Shown: positions 1 through 7,599 of the stretch, piece after piece
Position numbering within the stretch: position 1 is the stretch's first letter
How the letters are laid out: each line of letters begins with the position of its first letter
NCBI GenBank assembly: GCA_005800965.1
Contig: SYEA01000083.1
Location: 1 to 26,922, forward strand
DNA: 26,922 bases
Reading direction: 5' to 3'
DNA from: Actinomycetota bacterium
Lineage (GTDB): Bacteria > Actinomycetota > Acidimicrobiia > Acidimicrobiales > Ilumatobacteraceae
Made by a program: the position numbers and the translations under genes
Notes under the pieces: model-generated
Told to the model about the DNA's origin: nothing
Databases searched by the model: none
What the model saw: the letters and a program-made list of their open reading frames with translations, nothing else

Positions 1-150
1 GGATTCGCGAGCAGCAATCGCTGCCAGATTTTCTTCGAGCACTGCCACCGCCGACAGCGACCCGTTGGCAACTGCAGCCGCAATATCAACGACAGTTCGA
101 CCTGCGCTGTGTGCACGGTCTACGCGGTCTGTACCTTGCGTCGGGCTCAT
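1..150 (-). CDS. gatA: GatA, Asp/Glu-tRNA amidotransferase subunit A (N-terminal 50 aa, cut by window edge)
   Basis: The ATG at 150 overlaps the TGA of gatC in an ATGA junction, and the frame stays open to base 1. The 50 visible residues end in a helix of the pattern AAVANGSLSAVAVLEENLAA, which resembles the N-terminal helix of amidase-family GatA. The amidase Ser-Ser-Lys core lies outside the window. GatA releases ammonia from glutamine for GatCAB, which converts Asp-tRNA(Asn) and Glu-tRNA(Gln) in the cytoplasm. The call rests mainly on its translational coupling to gatC; an unrelated amidase is unlikely in that position. Confidence 0.85.
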   Translation of the reverse strand, partial: MSPTQGTDRVDRAHSAGRTVVDIAAAVANGSLSAVAVLEENLAAIAARES

Positions 151-449
151 TCTTCGAACCCAACGATTGGCGGCACTCGAAAGCGGCCATCTTGGGCCGC
201 GGGTGCCGAACCGAGCACTTCATCGCGATTCAGCGACGGTGCAACAACGTCGTCGCGCAACACATTGCTCAGTGGAATCGGCTGCGTCAACGGCTCGACA
301 TTCGACAAGTCGAGTGCATCTACGTCACGAAAATGTTCGAGCATGCCGGCCAACTGCTGCGTCATGCGCTCGACTTCGGCGTCATTCAAATCAAGTCGTG
401 CCAAACGTGCAACTTTTTGCACCGTCTCACGAGAAATTGGCTCAGGCAC
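147..449 (-). CDS. gatC: GatC, Asp/Glu-tRNA amidotransferase subunit C
   Basis: This 100-residue protein has the usual GatC length and pattern: ISRETVQKVARLARLDL near the start, a helix ending in LEHFRDVDALDLSNVEP, and a C-terminal FRVPPIVGFEE tail. GatC is the small linker subunit that wraps GatA and holds it to GatB. The GTG at 449 is preferred over an upstream ATG at 500 because homology begins there and because a TAGCAT element lies eight bases upstream. The upstream alpha-galactosidase stops only 11 bases before, so some readthrough transcription is possible. The gene overlaps gatA by four bases, which implies coupled translation. Confidence 0.93.
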   Translation of the reverse strand: MPEPISRETVQKVARLARLDLNDAEVERMTQQLAGMLEHFRDVDALDLSNVEPLTQPIPLSNVLRDDVVAPSLNRDEVLGSAPAAQDGRFRVPPIVGFEE

Positions 450-457
450 GAGAAATA

Positions 458-463
458 ATGCTA
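458..463 (-). promoter_or_regulatory. Candidate -10 element for leaderless gatCA
   Basis: On the minus strand TAGCAT (TANNNT type) ends eight bases before the gatC GTG. Its first three bases are the TAG stop codon of the upstream alpha-galactosidase. The spacing matches the leaderless pattern seen at other starts in this window. No convincing -35 is visible. Confidence 0.45.
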
Positions 464-2566
464 CGAGCGCAGATGCACGAGCATGCCCGATTCGGGCCAC
501 ATACTCGGGGGCTGCAGGCCGATGACCGCTAGGTCACGCCCTGAGCAAACGACGGGGGCGGTCATCCATTCGGGCAGTGAACGGCCAATGCCGACGTGTT
601 GCCCGAGCGGAAGATGCGTCACGGTGTACTTGCGTTCGGGGTCAAGGCCGGGAATACGCCAGCGCGGCACCACGAGCGATGGCGCCGTAGCCATCTGGAT
701 GTAGGCCACGAGTGCTTCGCTGCGATCAGCTGCATACACACCGTGCGCCAACGCGGTGTCATCGTCGAGATCGAAGCGAACTGCATCGCCTGCATGCAGC
801 AAAGCCCGATGCAGTTTGTGCAGCGCAATCGCTTCGCCAAGTACTCGTTGTTCGTGGTCGCTGAGTCGGCGTGGGTCACATTCCACGCCCATCCAGCCAA
901 ACAATGCGGTGATCGTGCGCAGCTCAATACTGTGCGAACGCCCAGTGGTGTGCGACCGACGAGCACCAACATGCATACCCAACATCTCGTTGGGCACCCA
1001 CATACCCACCCCGCGCTGGATGCGCTGGCGCTCGAGCGGGTCGATGCAATCGCTAGTCCACACACGGTGCATGCGTTGCAGTACACCGTGGTCGATTCGC
1101 CCACCACCCGATGCGCACGACTCAAACTCCACGTGTGGGTGGGATGCGCGCAACTCATCGACGAGTCGGTAGAACGCGATCGTTTGGCGATGCGCACCTG
1201 CAGCACCATCGGCAGATTGGGCGTGAATGAGTGGTCGGTTCATGTCCCACTTCACGAATGCAATGCGATGATTGCGCAACAGCGCATCGAGTTGACCAAG
1301 CACATGCCCGTATGCCGCATCATTGGTCAGATCAAGCACCAACTGGTGGCGCGCCAGTACCGGCTCATAATCGGGCGCATGCAACACCCAGTCGGGGTGT
1401 GCCCGCAGCACATCACTATCTAGATTCACCATTTCGGGTTCCACCCAAATACCGAAGTCCATACCCAAGGAATTCACGTGTGCGATGAGTGGGGCGAGCC
1501 CATTGGGATACACCTCGCTCGACACCACCCAATCGCCCAACCCGGCACGATCATGGCGTCGCGCCCCGAACCACCCGTCGTCCAACACGAAACGTTCGAC
1601 ACCTATCGCGGCAGCAGCATCGGCAAGGGCGCACAACTTTTCGGTGTCGTGATCAAAGTAAGTGGCTTCCCACGTGTTGAGCAACACCTTGCGCGGCTTT
1701 GGTGCACTTGCGCAGTGGCTGCGTGCGCTGCGGTGCATCACCCAACTGGCAGGTGTCAAACCGTCGGCACTGTATGCACCAACCACTACCGGCGAGGCAT
1801 ACGAAGTGCCTGGGTCAAGACACACCTCACCAGGCAGCAACAACTCCCCAAGTTGTGCATACCTGCGACCATCAGGCAACACTTCGGCAAGCAACGCATG
1901 ATTACCGCTCCACTCGAGATGACAACCCCACACCTCGCCCGACCACTCACGGGCATCGGTGCCACACCACCACAGCATTGGTGGATACTCGTGAGAAGTG
2001 CGACCCGTGCGATTCTCTGTCGTCCGTGCGCCGTGGTGCATCGCGTGTCGGTGAGTGGTGGATTCGCGGGCCCAACGTCCCGAATACGTGATGAGATCCT
2101 GTGCCTGTGCCGGCACCGGCAACGACACGGTGAGAGCGTCCAACAAATAGCGCGAGTCACCCTCGTTGGTGACAACTGCGCTCACCCGCAACGCTCCCGA
2201 GTTGGTGAGTTCGATTCGTGTGTCAAGTCGCAGACGTGCCACCTCGTCGCGCGACGACGTATCTATTGAGTGACTCGTCATTTGTGCTGAGCACGTTGTA
2301 AACCGCGGCGCCCAATCGCGACCACCAGGGCGATGCCCGGCCAACCCCGGGCGGGCCAATGAGCCGAGCGAATGCTGGGGCACGATTTGCAACGCGGGCA
2401 CCACATCCAACGAGCCGTGCGTGGTCGGACGGTTGGTGAGTGCTGCGAAGGTGTCGGTGTCGGCCGCGCCAAGTGCGGCACCCCAATGGATTATCGCCGG
2501 CACTCCGCCCGACACATCAACGACGACACATACATCGTCATGCTCTAAGCGCACCATGCGAGTCAT
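461..2566 (-). CDS. Alpha-galactosidase, glycoside hydrolase family 36
   Basis: This 701-residue protein has the three-part GH36 layout: an N-terminal beta-sandwich, a central TIM barrel and a short C-terminal beta domain. Barrel signatures are FVLDDGWFG near residue 327, FGIWVEPEMVN near 371, and FVKWDMNRP, whose Asp441 is the expected retaining nucleophile. The acid/base Asp is Asp506 in WTSDCID, after the family motif ESCASGGGRIDHG. The enzyme releases terminal alpha-galactose from melibiose, raffinose-type sugars or galactomannan fragments. No signal peptide is visible, so it is probably cytoplasmic. The ATG at 2566 is chosen because upstream residues look non-coding. It is divergent from galT, which processes the released galactose. 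An exact substrate cannot be assigned. Confidence 0.93.
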   Translation of the reverse strand: MTRMVRLEHDDVCVVVDVSGGVPAIIHWGAALGAADTDTFAALTNRPTTHGSLDVVPALQIVPQHSLGSLARPGLAGHRPGGRDWAPRFTTCSAQMTSHSIDTSSRDEVARLRLDTRIELTNSGALRVSAVVTNEGDSRYLLDALTVSLPVPAQAQDLITYSGRWARESTTHRHAMHHGARTTENRTGRTSHEYPPMLWWCGTDAREWSGEVWGCHLEWSGNHALLAEVLPDGRRYAQLGELLLPGEVCLDPGTSYASPVVVGAYSADGLTPASWVMHRSARSHCASAPKPRKVLLNTWEATYFDHDTEKLCALADAAAAIGVERFVLDDGWFGARRHDRAGLGDWVVSSEVYPNGLAPLIAHVNSLGMDFGIWVEPEMVNLDSDVLRAHPDWVLHAPDYEPVLARHQLVLDLTNDAAYGHVLGQLDALLRNHRIAFVKWDMNRPLIHAQSADGAAGAHRQTIAFYRLVDELRASHPHVEFESCASGGGRIDHGVLQRMHRVWTSDCIDPLERQRIQRGVGMWVPNEMLGMHVGARRSHTTGRSHSIELRTITALFGWMGVECDPRRLSDHEQRVLGEAIALHKLHRALLHAGDAVRFDLDDDTALAHGVYAADRSEALVAYIQMATAPSLVVPRWRIPGLDPERKYTVTHLPLGQHVGIGRSLPEWMTAPVVCSGRDLAVIGLQPPSMWPESGMLVHLRS

Positions 2567-2576
2567 CCCTGCACCG

Positions 2577-2582
2577 AGCCTA
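2577..2582 (-). promoter_or_regulatory. Candidate -10 element for the alpha-galactosidase gene
   Basis: TAGGCT on the minus strand ends ten bases before the ATG at 2566. This would give a leader of only about three bases. The spacing is longer than at the other starts, so the call is weak. Confidence 0.25.
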
Positions 2583-2617
2583 CGTTTTGTTGATACAGCA
2601 CCTGGCCGGACACCGAG

Positions 2618-2623
2618 TAAGTT
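2618..2623 (+). promoter_or_regulatory. Candidate -10 element for leaderless galT
   Basis: TAAGTT ends eight bases before the ATG at 2632. It supports that start over the later in-frame ATG at 2659. No Shine-Dalgarno sequence is present in the intervening bases. Confidence 0.4.
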
Positions 2624-2631
2624 TTGGCTTG

Positions 2632-3522
2632 ATGCCCGACCAACCTGCAGCCAGCGACATGGGCGATGTGCGAGTGGATCCGTGGCTTGACACGGTGGTG
2701 CACGTGGTGGCAGCTCGGCAACAACGGCCGAATCTGCCAGCCACGAGTTGCCCGTTTTGTGTTGGCGGTATCGAGGCATCAGAGCCGTACACGGTCAAGT
2801 CGATACCCAACCGGTGGCCGCCGATGCCCGATGATCGATGTGAAGTCGTGCTGTACACATCCGCCCACGACGAACGACTCAGCACGCTTGCGCCGCACCA
2901 GCTGGCAGAACTTATCGAGCTCTGGGCACAACGCACCAATGCACTCGGTGCCCGCGACGACGTTGACTACGTGCTCATTTTTGAAAACTCTGGTCGCGAG
3001 GTGGGTGCGACCATCGATCACCCCCACGGGCAGATCTACGCATTCGACCACGTGCCTGATCGCCCACGCCGCCGGCTGGCTGCTGGTTGGAAACCGGATA
3101 CCACGAGTGACCGACTCGTCGTCGCACAAAACGGATGGGTCGCCACTGTGCCGAGTGCATCGCCATACCCAGTAGCAGTCGAAATTGCACCCACTGAGCG
3201 ACTCACCAGTTTGGTCTCGCTCAATGCCGACCAACGACGAAACTTCGGCAGCATTCTGCAAAACGTTCTGCAGCGAATTGAACGACTATATGGTCAACCA
3301 GCGCCCACCATGATGTGGTTCAACCAACAACCGACAATCAACCAGCACCGCATCAACGAAATTCCTGGATCGCGTGACGCGTGGTTCAACGTCGAAGTTG
3401 TCTCGCCATGGCGGGCTGCGAATGTGATGCGTTACATCGCTGCTGCCGAAGTGGCAACCAACGAGTTCTTTACTCCGATTGTTCCGGAGGAGTTGGCTGA
3501 GCGTCTGCGACTGATTGCGTAA
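2632..3522 (+). CDS. galT: Galactose-1-phosphate uridylyltransferase
   Basis: GalT transfers UMP from UDP-glucose to galactose-1-phosphate in the Leloir pathway. The 296-residue protein shows the zinc Cys pair in SCPFC, a probable third zinc ligand His in SAHDERL, and the catalytic HPHGQ motif, whose second His is uridylylated. It is somewhat shorter than the E. coli enzyme (about 348 residues). By eye, the C-terminal iron-site ligands of E. coli GalT are replaced: MWFNQQP stands for GWHQAP and FNVEVV for LHAHFY. The start is uncertain within about 10 codons; 2632 is supported by a -10-like element. It is divergent from the alpha-galactosidase and its 3' end overlaps lgt by 53 bases. No galK or galE lies in the window. 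Confidence 0.9.
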   Translation: MPDQPAASDMGDVRVDPWLDTVVHVVAARQQRPNLPATSCPFCVGGIEASEPYTVKSIPNRWPPMPDDRCEVVLYTSAHDERLSTLAPHQLAELIELWAQRTNALGARDDVDYVLIFENSGREVGATIDHPHGQIYAFDHVPDRPRRRLAAGWKPDTTSDRLVVAQNGWVATVPSASPYPVAVEIAPTERLTSLVSLNADQRRNFGSILQNVLQRIERLYGQPAPTMMWFNQQPTINQHRINEIPGSRDAWFNVEVVSPWRAANVMRYIAAAEVATNEFFTPIVPEELAERLRLIA

Positions 3523-4315
3523 CGGCTTTCTTGCGCCCCATCACGATCAACAGAATGACCGAAGTGGTAAACACCGCCAACGACGTCCACTGATTGAGTC
3601 GCAAACCGCCTCCCGACTTTGCCGGGTCGATGCGCAAACCCTCGACAAAGAAACGCAACAAGGTGTACCCCGCCGTGTAGCAAAGAAACAGCATGCCTGG
3701 GCGCAGGTTGCGACGGCGCTCGATCTGCAACAGCAACACCACCAGCACCAAGTTGCCGAGTGACTCATACAAAAAAGTTGGGTGAAACAGCGTGCCAAGT
3801 TCGTAACCATCGGGAATATGTTTGGCATCAATCTCTAGACCCCAAGGCAAGGTTGTGGGGCGGCCAAAGAGTTCTTGATTAAACCAGTTGCCCCATCGGC
3901 CGATTGCTTGGGCAAGTGGCAATGCCGGTGCAACTGCCGTGAGTGTGTTGGCCACATCAAGACCCCGACGTTTGGCAACCCACAAACCAGCCAGCACACC
4001 GACTACGACGCCGCCCCAGATGCCGAGACCGCCTTGCCAAATCTTGAACGCATCGACCGGACGTCCATCGAATCGCTCCCAGTCAGTGATCACGTGATAC
4101 AACCGCGCCCCAACTACACCTGCGGGAACTGCCGTCATCGCAATAGCGCTCGCATCATCTTTGGTGCCCCAGCCGCGTTGCTCGAGTCGACGCCCCAATA
4201 ACCAGGTGCCAGCAATTGCACCCAGAGCGATGATGAACCCGTAGGCACTGAGATTGAGCGGCCCAACTTCGAGCACGCCAGTTGATGGGCTCGGGAGCGA
4301 GGTGAGCCACTGCAT
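3470..4315 (-). CDS. lgt: Prolipoprotein diacylglyceryl transferase
   Basis: Lgt moves diacylglycerol from phosphatidylglycerol to the lipobox Cys of prelipoproteins in the cytoplasmic membrane. The 281-residue protein has about seven hydrophobic segments and the Lgt signature GRWGNWFNQELFG, together with GGLGIWGG, GARLYHVITDW and YESLGNL. The Trp in GIWGG, where E. coli has His103, is common in actinobacterial Lgt as I recall. The ATG at 4315 (MQWLTSLPSP) fits family starts; upstream sequence in frame is not hydrophobic and overlaps the divergent gene. A TAGCGT element lies seven bases upstream. Its tail overlaps galT by 53 bases. Lnt is encoded divergently 0.9 kb away, so both lipoprotein acylation steps are local. 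Confidence 0.95.
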   Translation of the reverse strand: MQWLTSLPSPSTGVLEVGPLNLSAYGFIIALGAIAGTWLLGRRLEQRGWGTKDDASAIAMTAVPAGVVGARLYHVITDWERFDGRPVDAFKIWQGGLGIWGGVVVGVLAGLWVAKRRGLDVANTLTAVAPALPLAQAIGRWGNWFNQELFGRPTTLPWGLEIDAKHIPDGYELGTLFHPTFLYESLGNLVLVVLLLQIERRRNLRPGMLFLCYTAGYTLLRFFVEGLRIDPAKSGGGLRLNQWTSLAVFTTSVILLIVMGRKKAVTQSVADAQPTPPEQSE

Positions 4316-4322
4316 CGTTCTC

Positions 4323-4332
4323 ACGCTAGTTT
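4323..4332. promoter_or_regulatory. Overlapping bidirectional -10 elements, lgt and the M48 operon
   Basis: The plus strand reads ACGCTAGTTT. TAGTTT (4327-4332) ends eight bases before the GTG at 4341. On the minus strand TAGCGT (4328-4323) ends seven bases before the lgt ATG at 4315. The two hexamers share the TA pair at 4327-4328. Only 25 bases separate the two start codons, so both transcripts would be leaderless. Confidence 0.5.
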
Positions 4333-4340
4333 CACGATGC

Positions 4341-5231
4341 GTGTCCGGTCGTTCGCTGAGATTTGAATGGTCAGCGCTCACCGGAGTTACTGCGATAGTT
4401 GCCCTCTTGCCCGCCTGGTTGGTGACCGCCAGCGTGGTGTGGTTGCCATTCGGCTGGTGGGGCAAGGTGAACTACTGGCAGTTCGTTGGTTCGCTCTTTT
4501 TGTTGTTCATTTTGTTGTTTTCTCGACCCGTACAGCGGTTCGTGCTCATGCGACTGCTCGGGGCACGCAACCCCACTGGTCGCGAACAAGCGATCCTTGC
4601 AGAATCGTGGCAGCCGATCGTGCAGCGCAACGACCTACAACGTCGTCAGTTCGTGCTGGCTGTGGTGGATACCGAGTCGTTGAATGCGTTTGCCTGCGGC
4701 GGACATCTCGTGGTTGTTTCATCGCAGGCCATCGAACAGCTCGATAGCAAACAACTCTCTGGAGTGCTCGCCCATGAACTCAGCCATCACCTGGGCCTAC
4801 ATACCGTTGCTCTCACCATCACGCAGTGGATGATCTTGCCGATCACCGTATTGTCCCGTGTTGGCATGCGTCTGCGAGCCGTGGCCGAAAATGCAACGAT
4901 CGCCTTTGCCCAGCGAATACCTCTTTTACATGCCCTCGGTTTGTTTGTTGCTGCATTTCTGCATGTGGCTTCCTGGTTGCTCATGCTGAATGTGTCGCTC
5001 GCGACGCTGCTGGGCAATGCTGCAAGTCGAGCCACCGAGTTTCACGCTGACCGACGGGCAGCCCAGTTGGGTTTTGGCAACCATCTACTGGCGGCCATGC
5101 GCAACTGGGATGCCGGTGCTCACCGCACCGAACGCGGCAACGTTTGGCAACGCATTTTTGAGTCACACCCACCGATGCGACTGCGCATCAACAAGTTGGC
5201 GTTGTACCTGCGTCAATACGGTCGGGCGTAA
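4341..5231 (+). CDS. M48-family membrane zinc metallopeptidase (HtpX-like)
   Basis: The 296-residue protein has two N-terminal membrane segments (about residues 14-36 and 48-63), a zinc motif HELSHH (HExxH at 145-149), two further hydrophobic segments, and a third ligand Glu233 in EFHAD. A C-terminal SHPPMRLRI segment matches the conserved SHPP.. motif of M48 peptidases. Members degrade misfolded membrane proteins or process membrane substrates. The GTG at 4341 is preferred because a TAGTTT element precedes it and an earlier ATG at 4254 would read into lgt. Its stop overlaps the lnt start (TAATG), so the two are probably coupled. A role in lipoprotein or envelope quality control is inferred from this position only. 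Confidence 0.87.
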   Translation: MSGRSLRFEWSALTGVTAIVALLPAWLVTASVVWLPFGWWGKVNYWQFVGSLFLLFILLFSRPVQRFVLMRLLGARNPTGREQAILAESWQPIVQRNDLQRRQFVLAVVDTESLNAFACGGHLVVVSSQAIEQLDSKQLSGVLAHELSHHLGLHTVALTITQWMILPITVLSRVGMRLRAVAENATIAFAQRIPLLHALGLFVAAFLHVASWLLMLNVSLATLLGNAASRATEFHADRRAAQLGFGNHLLAAMRNWDAGAHRTERGNVWQRIFESHPPMRLRINKLALYLRQYGRA

Positions 5232-6796
5232 TGCATTATTTACTGGCACTGTTCGGTGGTGTGCTCGTGGCGCTTGGGCTACCGCCATTGTCGTTATGGC
5301 CGCTCGTGTTTGCTGGGTTGGCGTGCTACATCGTGGCTAGCGAACGTGCACCGTCACGCCCACGTGTGCAGTTCGTGTTGGGCCTACTTTTTGCTTGGAG
5401 TTGGTTGGCTCCGGCCATGGGATGGATGTGGCAACTCGTGCCCGGCGGCTTCGTTGTGGCGCCATTGTTGTTTGCCGTCCTGCACGGTGTTGCTGGCGTC
5501 GTCGCCAGTGCCATCAACCAACGCGCGTCGTCACGACACATCCAGAAGGCCCCATCACACACGTCGAACTTCGCAACTCGCGCAGCTGCCCACGTGTTGG
5601 TGGAGTGCTTGCGCTTCGTCACACCATTCGGTGGTGTGCCGCTGGCTGGCTTGGCTCTCAGCGTGGCAGATACCCGACTCGCCCAACTCGTGCGATTGGT
5701 TGGGCCGTTGGGTTTGGCGTTGTGGATCTTTCTCTTCGCCGGGGTCTGGGCAGAACTATGGATGCGCCGCCGGGAAACTGGTTGGCGATCACGACGCCCC
5801 GTGCTGATGGTGCTTACTGCATTGGTGGTGTTGCAAGGTGTCGCTCAGCTCGCCCCGCGCGGTCGCGATACTGGTGAAACGTTGCGAATTGCAGTGGTAC
5901 AAGGTGGCGGGCCGCAAGGCGTGCTCGCTGTAGACAGCAACCCCCGCGATGTCATCGACCGTCATCTTGCTGCAACAGCATTGCTCAATCCAAGTGACCG
6001 GCTGGATTTGGTGGTGTGGCCCGAGAACGCAATCGACGTGCGTGACTTCACCACGAGCAAAGTGCGTGATGAAATTGTTGCCGAGGTGCAGCGCATCGAC
6101 GCACCATTCGCCGTCGGTGTTACCGAAGACGCAGGTATGGCATTCACCAATGCCCAGATACTCATTGATCGTGATGGCGTCGAGCAAGGCCGCTACGACA
6201 AAGTGCGGCGTGTGCCCTACGGCGAATACATTCCGCTGCGTGGATTACTTGCTGGCCTTGGCGCACCCGTTGATCGCATCCCGCGTGATGCTGTGGCTGG
6301 CACCGCACCCGCTGTGCTGATGGTGCCCCACGGCAACTCGAGTGTTTCACTTGCCGTCGCTATTTCATGGGAGATCTTCTTTTCGGGTCGAGTCAACGAC
6401 GGCGTGTCGGCAGGTGGTCAAGTGGTTTTGAACCCCACTAATGGCTCGAGTTACACGGGGGAGATATTGCAGCAACAACAAGTCGCGACCTCGCAGTTGC
6501 GAGCACTCGAGTCGGGGCGATTCGTGGTGCAAGCAGCCACCACCGGATACAGCCTGATCGTCGACGCTGACGGCCGAGTGTTGCAACGCATCCCCATCGG
6601 CCAACAAGCAGCCATCTTTGCTGACGTGCCAATGCGAACTGGGCAGACTCTGTATTCACGATTTGGATATTCACAGTTTGGTGATCTCCCACTGGTCTTC
6701 GTGCTCACTGCATTCGTCGCTGGTATGGCCTGGCGATCACGCAAAACCGGGCTGCACGCAAGCCATCCCCAACACCAGGTGGGTTCTGCTGAGTAA
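5231..6796 (+). CDS. lnt: Apolipoprotein N-acyltransferase with Ser in place of the catalytic Cys
   Basis: Lnt N-acylates the diacylglyceryl-Cys of lipoproteins. The 521-residue protein has six or so membrane segments in its first 205 residues, a nitrilase-like domain (about 217-475), and a C-terminal membrane helix, as in the family. Family residues present are Glu265 (WPENAID), Lys324 (RYDKVRRVP) and Glu332 (GEYIP). The expected nucleophile position reads AISWEIFF: codon 379 is TCA (bases 6365-6367), giving Ser379 where E. coli has Cys387. All other surroundings are conserved, so the frame is sound. It is second in a plus-strand operon and its 3' end probably overlaps the next gene. It could be a Ser-dependent variant, a non-N-acylating relative, or inactive. 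Confidence 0.88.
   Translation: MHYLLALFGGVLVALGLPPLSLWPLVFAGLACYIVASERAPSRPRVQFVLGLLFAWSWLAPAMGWMWQLVPGGFVVAPLLFAVLHGVAGVVASAINQRASSRHIQKAPSHTSNFATRAAAHVLVECLRFVTPFGGVPLAGLALSVADTRLAQLVRLVGPLGLALWIFLFAGVWAELWMRRRETGWRSRRPVLMVLTALVVLQGVAQLAPRGRDTGETLRIAVVQGGGPQGVLAVDSNPRDVIDRHLAATALLNPSDRLDLVVWPENAIDVRDFTTSKVRDEIVAEVQRIDAPFAVGVTEDAGMAFTNAQILIDRDGVEQGRYDKVRRVPYGEYIPLRGLLAGLGAPVDRIPRDAVAGTAPAVLMVPHGNSSVSLAVAISWEIFFSGRVNDGVSAGGQVVLNPTNGSSYTGEILQQQQVATSQLRALESGRFVVQAATTGYSLIVDADGRVLQRIPIGQQAAIFADVPMRTGQTLYSRFGYSQFGDLPLVFVLTAFVAGMAWRSRKTGLHASHPQHQVGSAE
6777..6782 (+). promoter_or_regulatory. Ribosome-binding site for the aldose-epimerase gene
   Basis: AGGTGG lies six bases before a CTG at 6789, inside the end of lnt. 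It matters because no ATG, GTG or TTG in frame fits the protein's N-terminus. Confidence 0.4.
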
Positions 6797-7574
6797 CGAA
6801 CTTCGTCTTGGCAGCAGCACCTTCGGGTGTTCGGTCGATGCATTGCGAGGTGCGCGCTTGTCATCACTACGCGTCCACTCCCGCGAACGACTCGTCACTT
6901 ACCGCGCCAATCTGCAGGCCACGGCGTGGGGTACGTATCCGATGGTGCCATTCGCCGGTCGTGTGCGCGATGGCAGGTTCACCCACGATGGGGTCACCCA
7001 TCAGTTGCCACTCAATGCCGATGCGCACGCAATACATGGCACCGTTTTCGATGTTGCTTGGTCGACGGTTGATTACTCGCCATCGCATGCAGTGCTCGTT
7101 GCACCACTCGGGCCGCGTTGGCCCTTCGGCGGCAACGTCACTCACGCAGTTTCCGTCGACACCCACGAACGCAGCATCACGTGCACACTCACGGTCACGA
7201 CTACTTCACCATCGGCACCTGCACAAGTTGGTTGGCATCCGTGGTTCGTTCGTCCAGCAACTCTCGACGTGCGATTCAGCGAAATGTACGCGCGCGACGC
7301 GCGATACATCCCGGATGGTCGTCGAGTTGCTCCGCCACAAGGCCCGTGGGATGACTGTTTCATCGGGGCGCAAAAGACGCCTGCAGTAATTTTTGGTGAC
7401 GGTCTGCGGCTGAATGTTGAGAGTGATTGCGACCACTGGGTGGTCTACGACATGCCGACTCACGCACTGTGTCTCGAGCCGCAGTCCGGGCCACCCGACG
7501 GTTTCACGATGGCGCCACACGTGATTACACCGCAATCTCCGCTGCAACGCACGATGAAATTAATCGCCCGATAA
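6789..7574 (+). CDS. Aldose 1-epimerase family protein, probable CTG start
   Basis: The fold signatures of galactose mutarotase-like enzymes are present: PFAGRVRDGRF (usually PNRIRDG), HAIHG with the catalytic-region His, GWHPWF with the second His, and LEPQSGPPDGF with the catalytic Glu. Such enzymes interconvert alpha and beta anomers of hexoses, and a galactose or other hexose substrate is plausible because galT and an alpha-galactosidase are nearby. Sequence similarity starts around NELRLGSSTFG, but the only initiators there are CTG codons at 6786 or 6789, overlapping the lnt stop. The alternative TTG at 6843 would remove 18 residues of the first beta strands. The 261-residue length is slightly short for the family. 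It is third in the operon. Confidence 0.8.
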   Translation: MSNELRLGSSTFGCSVDALRGARLSSLRVHSRERLVTYRANLQATAWGTYPMVPFAGRVRDGRFTHDGVTHQLPLNADAHAIHGTVFDVAWSTVDYSPSHAVLVAPLGPRWPFGGNVTHAVSVDTHERSITCTLTVTTTSPSAPAQVGWHPWFVRPATLDVRFSEMYARDARYIPDGRRVAPPQGPWDDCFIGAQKTPAVIFGDGLRLNVESDCDHWVVYDMPTHALCLEPQSGPPDGFTMAPHVITPQSPLQRTMKLIAR

Positions 7575-7599
7575 CTTCTTCGCGATAGCGTCAAGTCGC

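Noticed and set aside
596..1423. Open frame of 275 codons on the plus strand opposite the alpha-galactosidase
   Set aside because: It lies fully antisense to a gene with clear catalytic motifs, has no recognisable domain, and such frames are expected in GC-rich DNA.
1478..2269. Open frame of 263 codons on the plus strand opposite the alpha-galactosidase
   Set aside because: Antisense to a well-supported gene, with no motif or likely start context.
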